Below are positions 56,691 through 64,000 of a DNA stretch of 64,000 nt, in pieces. The DNA is from Armigeres subalbatus (lineage: Eukaryota > Arthropoda > Insecta > Diptera > Culicidae), in NCBI RefSeq assembly GCF_024139115.2, contig NC_085140.1, forward strand, positions 44,114,180-44,178,179, read 5' to 3'. The notes below the pieces were generated by a model. It ran no database searches. It saw only the letters and a list, made by a program, of their open reading frames with translations, and was not told the origin of the DNA. Numbering within the stretch: position 1 is the first letter of the stretch; every line of letters begins with the position of its first letter. The translations under genes and the position numbers were made by a program.

Positions 56691-57540
56691 AAGGTCAGCC
56701 ACTGCGTAGAATTACCTTCAAACTCCAGTATAGAGATAGTCAGAAACCAAACCAGGAAAACTGGACCAGGCATTGAAAAAAATCAGATCATGAGTAAAAA
56801 TCGGCTAAATTCATGCCAACTTGATGCTCTACTGCGGCCTAATCGCTGATGCTTTCTAGATCGTTGAAATTTGGCGTTCGTTGATTCAATGTTTAAAGAT
56901 CTTCATCGCTCACCAATAGGAGACAACTGAGCGAGGCAAATCACTTGGTAACCTAACAATGAGTGTTGTTACCACACGCTGTTAGAAAAATCTTTTCAGA
57001 CATTAGGAAAATTAAGTCCGCTATGAGAATGGAACTCTGATACACTGCATGGGAGGCTTTGATACTTTCTCTCCTCCATTCCAGCTACTTGAAAGCAGAG
57101 TGAATAAAGCAGAACACCTGATGTGTTTTGGTTTTATTCTAGTAGAGGGAGCGTAACACAAATGCTCCAATCGTAGCTTCCCTGGATACCATGCCAGTTT
57201 GGCTTGGCGAACTCTGTTGCTCTTTGTTTACGCAGCAACGATCGCTCATAATTATTGTTTGGTATCCATCTGAGCAAGGCTGTTCATTCACTGGCATAGG
57301 ATGCTATGATTCAATTAGATCAAAGCTCGTCCACTTCACTCACGCTTTCAATGCCTGAACTGGACACAACGCGAACAGAGGGTTGTTTTGAAGGGGACAT
57401 ATAAATGCGAAATAAGAGAAAACGGTCATTTCGATTGAAGCTTGGCTTTTAATCGGAACAGCCATGATTTAAATGAAGCACGGAATTGTAAGTTCCAAGC
57501 TTTACCTTCGTAACTTAAAAAGCATCGGAACTTCACATGT
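56691..57540. other. No gene recognised
   Basis: Neither repeats nor protein families are recognised. Confidence 0.45.
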
Positions 57541-57725
57541 CATAAGATGAGTTTGTACAATCCCATTTAATTGTACCTTGACAGATATGTATTTAGTATA
57601 CGATTTTTGAAGTCGAGTCAAGTACGAGACACTGAAGACGACCACACTGTTGTGGTTGAATTACGTATCTGTCAAGGTACAATTAAGTGGTGGAATTAAA
57701 TGGGATTGTACAAACTCGTCTTATG
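57541..57725. mobile_element. Fold-back element, copy 2
   Basis: CATAAGATGAGTTTGTACAA and TTGTACAAACTCGTCTTATG form inverted ends that continue through TCCCATTTAATT and TGTACCTTGACAGATA. The inner block GACACTGAAGACGACCACAC..TTGTGGT is shared with 46683-46913, but here only one arm keeps it, so this copy is asymmetric. Confidence 0.8.
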
Positions 57726-57784
57726 ACAAGTAAAGACATTCCACTAAAAGGTCATAATAATTTTATTAACACCGGAACTTGTTG

Positions 57785-57990
57785 AATTTCCTTGTGAGAT
57801 TTTGTTTGTTTTGAATTTCCTCAAGAGATTCGTCAAATTTCAACAGAAATTCTTTTGAATTTCCACAAGAAATTTCTATGAAGAACTTGTCCGAATTTCC
57901 AAGAAAAATTCGTCTTAATTTTCAATGGAAAATTTCTGAATATTAACGGAAAATTCTTTCGTTTTAAACAGGAAATCTTCCGAATTTGCT
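57785..57990. repeat. Degenerate GAATTTCCnCAAGAnATTC minisatellite
   Basis: Spaced units (TTGAATTTCC, AAGAGATTCGTC, GAAATTCTTTTGAATTTCC) recur at roughly 24-bp steps. It resembles the minisatellite at 5440-6150. Confidence 0.5.
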
Positions 57991-60216
57991 AGCTGCCACA
58001 GCTGTTTTCTTCAACAAATAACATTACTTTGTTACATCTGTTCAAACAGAGCAAAAGTAATCAGTCCCAATCGCGAAATCTCATGCAACCCATTATCAGC
58101 TGCTCGGGAAATCCCTCTGCCCAAAAATAAAACAATTCATAAATTTAAATTGAAATCTGGTTGTCCGATTCGGCCGACACGTAATGTGATCCCCACTTTT
58201 ATGCCGTGTTAAACCTAGCAGCAGTCGCAGATTTCCACTTGCAAAATTGTCAGTTGAAAATTTAACATTTGTCGCTACATATTGTTGCTGCCTCTCCGCG
58301 CCGACCCCCCGCTCGGACGAACCAGAGAACCAGCACTCCAAGTTGACGACTCCATTTAACACATAAACCTGACTTCCACACCTTCTTCCTTCGCCCACCA
58401 CGGTGCTCTCGCACAAAATTCATCTTCAACCACTCGGATAATGAGGGTAATTCAGTCACAATTTAATTATTTTATAATTAAAGTAATGATATGGTGTATA
58501 ATTTTAAATTAAAGCAGTATTAATATGAATACGCTCGGTCTCGGCGTGTTCGCTCGCGAATACAAATGCACTACTCTTTTGCGTTTCCGTGCTATTCGCT
58601 TCGCTTCGCACTACAGTGGAAATAAAAACCGTCAAATATGTTTCCATCGCTTCAGTTTAATGCAACGCTCTTTTGGCTGAAGCTTGCGCCAGCAATTGGG
58701 AGATAGCATCAGGCACCCGCCGAGAATAAAAATGGATCCCGGGGAACAAAATGGGACAGGCGGGGATTTGACGATTTAACGACAAAAGTGTGAGTTGCGA
58801 AAAAAAAACGTAAACCACGGACAAAAAAAAAACAATGAATTGAAAAAATAAATCGTATAAATTATTGATGGAATTTAAATGATTATGAACACACCGGAGC
58901 TGGAGGGCAAATGGATGTGGAGAAAGGGGTTATGTTGATGGGTGTTTATTGTATAATTTATTTCAACAAATAAATCAAATCATTAGTTTTAATCAATTTG
59001 TCAAATGAGAACGGTGTCAGGATTATGTACGCGAAGTGACGTTCATTGCAGCGTTGGAATGATCGGTCATTCCATGTTGTGTTGCACAATAGTAAAAATA
59101 ACAGAAAATAAAAATCCACAGAGTCATATCAAAACCTTGAATATGAATGTAATCGTTTTCAAAAGTAGACCTCACTGAGGCAGGTTTTATCAATGTCGAT
59201 CGTTTTCAACAGGCTGATAGAAAACGGTATATTTCCCAATCGAAATTCAAGACCTGAAGATAAAACAATCTCGCAAATTCAGCATTTGGAGTCCTTTACC
59301 CACAATTCTCATTTATTGAAAAGGCACTCAATTCTCTCATTGTTGTTTCCATTATTATCAAATGAAAAAACTTCTTGTGTGGTGCCATTTTTTATCGGAA
59401 TTCGGTGGAATAGCCCAATAAAACACCAATAAGGTCGCAACCCATCAAACCAATTAGCCTTAATAATCACTTAATTACCATATCTCACATCACAATTTAG
59501 ACGGGCAGCAATGAAAATAAAACCAAACCAAACTATACAAAACAAGTTATTGACGCGTGAAAAGTTCTCCGCCTCAATAATTCATTTTTTATATCAATTA
59601 GTTGGAAACCGTATTTCCCCCGATGTCCTTTTCTATCCCCGTCGCATAAGCCCTCACGTGCCAGATATGGACGTCCGTTGTGGATGCCGGAAAGCCATTA
59701 TCATTAGTTTGATGTGAATTAGCGGAAAAATAAACGTCGTCCACCGGAATGAATCGCGATTCTCCCGACCAGATTAGATTCATTCGCGGAAAGAACCACC
59801 TCGTTCTCGTTCCTTCGGCGCGCTTCCTTTTGTGTAAATGCTTTTCGAACCGCGAAGACCAAGCGCCAAACGGTTTTAATACCGCTCAGAAATATGATAA
59901 TGTATACAAATTAAAATTGTTTATAATATAGAATTTTAGCATGCGATTTTTTTTTCGGGCCGGGTAGGGAAACTTTCCACCGGGTGGGCGACCTGCCCTC
60001 CACGCTTGAGGTTGCACTTGCGAGTCTTCCATCGTCATCTGTGGGCTCGCGTGGTTGGGTATGGGAAAGTAGTGTTGTGGGCTGCATAAGAGAAATGGTT
60101 TGAATGTACATGTTCCATAAAAGAGTGGATGTCTCACGTGAAAATTTCATCATTATCAATATGAAACGGGTGATTGATACACTATCATGGATATGTATAG
60201 AAATAATTTATGCGTG
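57991..60216. other. Unique-looking sequence, no gene recognised
   Basis: Open frames up to 106 codons (for example minus strand 58096-58416) lack recognisable features. The sequence is not obviously repeated within the window, so a non-coding part of a host gene is possible but not supported. Confidence 0.45.
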
Positions 60217-60450
60217 TTCTTCTTCTTCTTCTTCTTATTGGCATTACTTCCCCCCACTGGGACAGAGCCGCCTCGCAGCTTAGTGTTCATTAAGCACTTC
60301 CACAGTTATTAACTGCGAGGTTTCTAAGCCAAGTTACCATTTTTGCATTCGTCGAGACAATTTCCAATCCGAAAATTGCCTAGACCGGCACCGGGAATCG
60401 AACCCAGCCACCCTCAGCATGGTCTTGCTTTGTAGCCGCGCGTCTTACCG
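60217..60450 (-). mobile_element. Feilai-like tRNA-derived SINE, nearly complete
   Basis: Read on the minus strand, a box-A-like GTAAGACGCGCGGCTAC is followed by box B GGGTTCGATTCCCGG (60391-60405), the body (GGCAATTTTCGGATTGG, TTAATAACTGTGGAAGTGC, GCGAGGCGGCTCTGTCCC) and a (GAA)n tail at 60217-60235. The body carries a deletion relative to what I know of the family, near 60350. It would rely on a LINE for movement. Confidence 0.8.
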
Positions 60451-60710
60451 TCTTTGCGCTGTTTTGTGCCATTATACTGACAAAATGTTTACATCCACTG
60501 GCTCAACGTCATCTGTTCAATGCATCGTTTCGACTGATTCGGCAAAAACAGCTCAGGAGGATATTCAAAGTATTTTATCAGTTTGAAGGTGGATTCATAG
60601 AAGTTAGAGAAAGCGATAAGGATAATACGACGGAAGCTAAAGGCACGAATCGGTCGATGGGTATTAGATCAAGAACTTCGATGTATCATTCAAGGACAAA
60701 ATTTTGATGT
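60451..60710. other. Spacer with nothing recognised
   Basis: Short non-coding sequence between the SINE and the MITE. Confidence 0.4.
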
Positions 60711-60945
60711 ACTGCCCATGATTTCATAGTTGACGTATCAACCATTCGAATTTTCAGCGAATTTGATTTATTACGCGTTTACTAAAGTAATTCAACCGCT
60801 GCAACATCGCCACGTTGCTTGTTCCAGACCTCATTTAAGTGCTTACGGGTTGAAATGTTTTAAATGTGCGATGTTTGTCCCTAAATTATTCGAAATACGT
60901 GCGAAAGTGCAATGGTTGTTACGTCAACTATGAGATCATGGGCAG
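60711..60945. mobile_element. MITE with ACTGCCCATGAT ends, copy 2
   Basis: ACTGCCCATGATTTCATAG and its inverse CTATGAGATCATGGGCAGT bound it, and the terminal complementarity extends over about 33 bp through TTGACGTA-CAACCATT. The interior matches 42516-42725. Confidence 0.8.
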
Positions 60946-60959
60946 TGCAGAATGCATTT

Positions 60960-61120
60960 ATGTTACGTCTTCAGCGTCTTTGATCTCAATAACAAGTTTC
61001 ATATCGTCAGCGTAAATCAATACTTTTAGATGTTTTAGAATGAAGGACAAGTCGTTTACAAACAAAATAAACAGTAGCGGATCTAAATAAGAGCCTTGCG
61101 GGACTACCGATCTGGTACGA
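60960..61120 (-). pseudogene. LINE reverse-transcriptase fragment (YADD)
   Basis: The minus strand encodes VVPQGSYLDPLLFILFVNDL followed by HLKVLIYADDMKLVIEI and then a stop at 60963-60965. These are motifs B and C of a jockey/CR1-type reverse transcriptase. Only about 50 codons remain, next to unrelated DNA, so it is a relic. The exact clade cannot be set from this length. Confidence 0.75.
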
Positions 61121-61263
61121 ATAGGTGCACATAGTTGTATACTATTTCGACGAAAAACACAGCGCGATTTTTTTCGCCTTGTGGCATTCTGGGGGTAGCG
61201 GACCCGTAAACAAAGACACTTACAGGAAATTGTCTTGACCTTTCAGGGCATAAAATTTTCAAC

Positions 61264-61268
61264 GTGTT
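61264..61268. other. Target-site duplication GTGTT, left
   Basis: GTGTT directly precedes the LTR element and is repeated at 63664-63668. Confidence 0.85.
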
Positions 61269-61427
61269 TGTGTGGCTCCAAATGGCTGGAGCGAAATGCG
61301 ATGACAGCAGCTCTCCGTCGGTGTGTGTGCACGCCACTGAGATCTGACAAGAGGAAGACGAGTCATGGCTTGCTGCTCACCGATTGACACGCTGAGGTGT
61401 TAATGCACACGCTGATATTACCCCACA
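61269..61427 (-). repeat. 3' LTR (159 bp)
   Basis: On the plus strand it runs TGTGTGGCTCC...GATATTACCCCACA. It differs from the other LTR by a few substitutions and lacks a 10-bp segment (CTTACTCAAA-like) near its outer edge. Confidence 0.85.
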
Positions 61428-61443
61428 TTCTCCTTCTTCTCTC
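61428..61443 (-). promoter_or_regulatory. Polypurine tract
   Basis: On the minus strand GAGAGAAGAAGGAGAA sits directly before the downstream LTR start TGTGGGG, the expected primer position for plus-strand DNA synthesis. Confidence 0.75.
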
Positions 61444-62335
61444 ATAAAAAAGGCAAAAAAAATCCTCTTGCATAGGATGCAACGATTTATTCCAAAGATA
61501 TTTGCGCGAGACTAAGATGAATATTGAGCATTTTGCATTTGAGAAACAGATTAATTCCTTTAAGTCTCAAGACAAATTGGGAAATAAGAGAAGACCACCA
61601 GCAGTGCGTCGTATGTCTCTTTCCGTCCTTCGAAGAACAGTGATTGTGGTAGTGCAATAATCGAGAACTACCACAAACACTCGTTAAAAAAATACGCATT
61701 TATGTAGTGGTTACTTGCCAATCTGTGTTTCCCCTTAAAAGGTGAACTCCAATATAAACCTGTCTTAGCATCGTGATTTTCATTCGCAAAACGACAATAT
61801 GGAAGTCAATAGAATCGCTTAAATTAATACCTAGTGTTATGATATTGATCTCATAAAAACATTATAGATTGCTGTAATAATATTAAAATCTTATTCCGAT
61901 CATTTGATCCAACTTTCAGCCTCTTTTATAGTAACACCATCAAGTCGACCTTCAACATATCGATGTTGAACTATCGAACAACCGCCTAGAAAATTATAGA
62001 ATTTAGCTGAGATATCATACTTGAATGAGATATTATACTTAAATTTTAGACTTATGTTAACTATTAGCCAATAACTCCGAACTAATAGCTTTGTAAATGC
62101 TGGCAACGTTTTTTTAACTGAATTTCGGATATTTGATCCAACAGGTAATTCCGCTATGACTACTATGTCAGCGAATTCTAAAATAAACTTCAAGATAATA
62201 TATTTTGCCTTCCAAACACCCCTTTTGTAGCATTCGATAGTTTTCCATATATCCAAGATACCGTTAGAGCTAGCTTATCTGGTAGTCTCATGTTAACTGC
62301 CAATGCTGCCAAGTGTATAAATTTCTAAAAAAAGA
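61444..62335. other. Interior of the LTR element outside the minisatellite
   Basis: AT-rich. A 118-codon minus-strand frame (61900-62256) has the element's orientation but no recognisable domain. It could be element-specific code or chance. Confidence 0.45.
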
Positions 62336-62394
62336 CTCACCACGGTATTTTTGAGATCGTAAAGCCTTTTCTCGGCAGTTTCCCAGATGCGCCT

Positions 62395-63360
62395 TGATGA
62401 ATTCCAAACCACAAACTATTTGCTATTTTTACGCGCCTTGTGATTTTCCAAACCACCACAATCAATTTTCCAGCGGTCATCAAGACGTGCTTTGTAATTT
62501 TCCAAATCACAATCCATTTCCAGCGGTCTTCGAGACACGCTCTGTGATTTTCCAAATCACAATCCAATTTCCAGCGGTCTTCGAGACGCGCTTTGAGATT
62601 TTCTAAATCGCAATCTATTTTCCAGCGGTCTTCGAGACGCGCCTTTTGATTTTCCAAATCACAATCCATTTCCAGCGCTCTTCGAGATGCGTTTTGTGAT
62701 TTTCCAAACCACAATCTATTTTCCAGCGGTCTGAGACGCGCTTTGTGATTTGCTAATTCACTATCAATTTTCCAGCGGTCTTCGAGACGCGCTTTGCGAT
62801 TTTCTAAATCACAATCCATTTTACAGCGGTCTTCGAGACGCGCTTCGTGATTTGCCAAATCACAATCCATTTCCAGCGGTCTTCGAGACGCGCTTTGTGA
62901 TTTACCAAATCACAATCCATGTTCCAGCGGTCTATTTTACAGCGGTCTTCGAGACGCGTTTTGTGAATTACCAAATCACAATCCATGTTCCAGCGGTCTT
63001 CGTGACGCGTTTTGTGATTTTCCAAATCACAATCCATTTGCCAGCGGTCTTCGAGACGCGCTTCGTGATTTACCAAACCACAATCCATTTTCCAGCGGTC
63101 ACCGAGACGCGCTTTGTGATTTGCCAAATCATAACCTATTTTCCAGCAGTCTCAGTGACGCGCTTTGTGATTTTCCAAATCACAATCCATTTGCGCTTTG
63201 TGATTTACCAAATCACAATCCATTTTCTAGCGGTCTTCGAGACGCGCTTTGTGATTTTCCAAATCACAATCCATTTTCCAGCGGTCTTCGAGACGCGCTT
63301 TGTGATTTTCCAAACTACAATGCGTTTTCTAGCGGTCTTCCAGACGCGCTTTGTTGCAAT
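62395..63360 (-). repeat. 51-bp tandem repeat inside the LTR element (about 18-19 copies)
   Basis: The unit on the plus strand reads TTCCAGCGGTCTTCGAGACG, then CGCTTTGTGATTTTCCAAAT, then CACAATCCAT. Since 51 bp is 17 codons, frames stay open: in the sense (minus) strand one frame repeats MDCDLENHKARLEDRWK (62337-62870 and 62804-63127) and a second repeats ITKRVSKTAGKWIVIWK (63205-63390). The antisense strand is open too (62750-63415). A few indels switch frames between units. The charged 17-mer with spaced Leu looks helical. Whether it is translated is unknown. Confidence 0.85.
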
Positions 63361-63475
63361 ACAAACCACCTTGCCATGTGATATTTCCAAACCTTCAAAT
63401 ATTTTAACACATTAGCACATTAACCACTTGAACTCAACTCACGTTTTGAAAGCAGTGTCCGGATTCAAAAAATAA

Positions 63476-63491
63476 CCTGGCAGGATCGCCA
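63476..63491 (-). promoter_or_regulatory. Primer-binding site
   Basis: On the minus strand TGGCGATCCTGCCAGG starts three bases after the upstream LTR end (CACACA). It begins with TGG, as sites complementary to tRNA 3' ends do. I have not identified the tRNA. Confidence 0.7.
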
Positions 63492-63494
63492 AAA

Positions 63495-63663
63495 TGTGTG
63501 GCTCCAAATGGCTGGAGCGAAATGCGATGACAGCAGCTCTCCGTCGGTGCGTGTGCACGCCACTGAGATCTGACAAGAGGAGGACGAGTCATGGCTTGCT
63601 GCTCACCGATTGACACGCTGAGGTGTTAATGTACACGCTGATATTACTTACTCAAACCCCACA
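63495..63663 (-). repeat. 5' LTR (169 bp)
   Basis: It is the upstream LTR in the element's orientation, nearly identical to 61269-61427 over about 150 bp, and ends at ACCCCACA before GTGTT. Confidence 0.85.
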
Positions 63664-63668
63664 GTGTT
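63664..63668. other. Target-site duplication GTGTT, right
   Basis: It matches GTGTT at 61264-61268. Confidence 0.85.
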
Positions 63669-63727
63669 AACAACAAAAAACATGGTATTTCGACTTAGAA
63701 ACCGTGATGTTAATAATTGTGAATTTA

Positions 63728-63815
63728 TTGAATGAACGCTAAGCTGTGAGTCGCCATTGTCGCAGTGGAGCCAATAAGCCAAGAAGAAAAGGTAGAAGAA
63801 GAAAAAGAAGAAGCC
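63728..63815 (+). mobile_element. Feilai-like SINE 3' end, diverged
   Basis: AATGAACGCTAAGCTGTGAG, CAGTGGAGCCAATAAG and an AAGAAGAAAAAGAAGAAG tail match the 3' end of the copy at 60217-60450 in opposite orientation, with small deletions. Confidence 0.6.
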
Positions 63816-63894
63816 ATTTTATACTATGCTAATCTGAGAAAACAATCTGCTGAATTCTCTATCATTCTTTACTGAAAATATGCTAATCTGCTAA

Positions 63895-64000
63895 ATGCAA
63901 TATTCGGCATTCCGCGACAAGGTACATACTGCCAAATGTCGTACTGCGAAAAGTTATTCCGCGAAATGTTCAACCACAAAAATGAATTCCGGGAAATAAT
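63895..64000. repeat. ATTCCGCGAAATGTTC short-motif repeat
   Basis: Spaced variants (TATTCGGCATTCCGCGACAAG, AAATGTCGTACTGCGAAAAG, ATTCCGCGAAATGTTC, GAATTCCGGGAAATA) echo the GGCCAAATGTCC repeat family and run off the window edge. Confidence 0.5.

Larger units (their letters stand above)
61269..63663 (-). mobile_element. Complete short LTR retroelement (non-autonomous) with minisatellite interior
   Basis: Two LTRs (61269-61427 and 63495-63663) flank a 2.07-kb interior, and GTGTT duplicates at both outer edges show a single insertion event. On the minus strand both LTRs start TGTGGGG and end CACACA. A primer-binding site TGGCGATCCTGCCAGG lies 3 bases inside the upstream LTR, and a polypurine tract GAGAGAAGAAGGAGAA lies just before the downstream LTR. 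No gag or pol is present. The interior is dominated by a 51-bp tandem repeat. It resembles TRIM/LARD-type elements that rely on a partner. Confidence 0.85.

Noticed and set aside
61269..61427. Simple segmental duplication instead of LTRs
   Set aside because: The paired GTGTT duplications, primer-binding site and polypurine tract in one orientation fit LTRs much better.

Overview
The window looks like repeat-dense, probably heterochromatic DNA from a culicine mosquito, most likely an Aedes-type genome. This rests on Feilai-like tRNA-derived SINE ends, degenerate GGCCGAATGG/CATT tandem motifs, insect-type Helitron ends, a Penelope-like element, an R4/Dong-type LINE in (TAA)n, BEL/Pao and LINE reverse-transcriptase relics, and very little unique coding sequence. 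I see no intact host protein gene, rRNA, genuine tRNA or CRISPR array. Most long open frames are artefacts of tandem repeats whose units happen to lack stop codons.

Layout. 1-6150: short dispersed elements (fold-back element, 155-bp tandem repeat, Feilai end, a 265-bp non-autonomous Helitron with both termini, and an inverted pair of Penelope-like 3' ends carrying GIY-YIG code and hammerhead-like cores), ending in a 12/24-bp minisatellite. 6150-13000: degenerate GGCCGAAT-type tandem blocks in opposite orientations, fold-back elements, a partial Helitron, an inverted duplication of an acidic C-terminal coding segment, SINE-like sequences and a MITE. 13000-15170: mostly unique sequence with one possible core promoter. 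About 15170-41275: three unrelated satellites lie directly against each other: about 74 bp (15.2-20.5 kb), 182 bp (20.5-26.5 kb) and 82 bp (26.5-41.3 kb). They occupy about 41% of the window and each shows higher-order structure. 43.06-44.43 kb holds a diverged relative of the 82-bp satellite, broken by a fold-back duplication.

46-49 kb carries a near-perfect 231-bp palindrome and a CCC-AGCAGCACA-ended element. 49.35-55.35 kb is an R4/Dong-like LINE flanked by (TAA)n. It is frameshifted and is interrupted by a 2.2-kb GGCCTAATG-ended insertion that has a 10-bp target-site duplication, a 1.77-kb pure-strand CTTCCTT tract and a further nested small element. 56-64 kb holds a BEL/Pao gag relic, a second copy of the palindrome family, a Feilai SINE, a MITE, a LINE reverse-transcriptase fragment and, at 61269-63663, a complete short LTR retroelement. 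That element has LTRs of 159 and 169 bp, a 5-bp target duplication, a primer-binding site and a polypurine tract. Its interior is a 51-bp (17-codon) minisatellite.

The genes do not form a pathway. The biology here is repeat amplification, nested transposition and possibly satellite transcription. The strongest candidates for something undescribed are the LTR element with a coding-length minisatellite, the abutting satellites (the 82-bp one carries a GAGCGCTC palindrome in most units), and the GGCC-ended element carrying a long homopurine-homopyrimidine tract.
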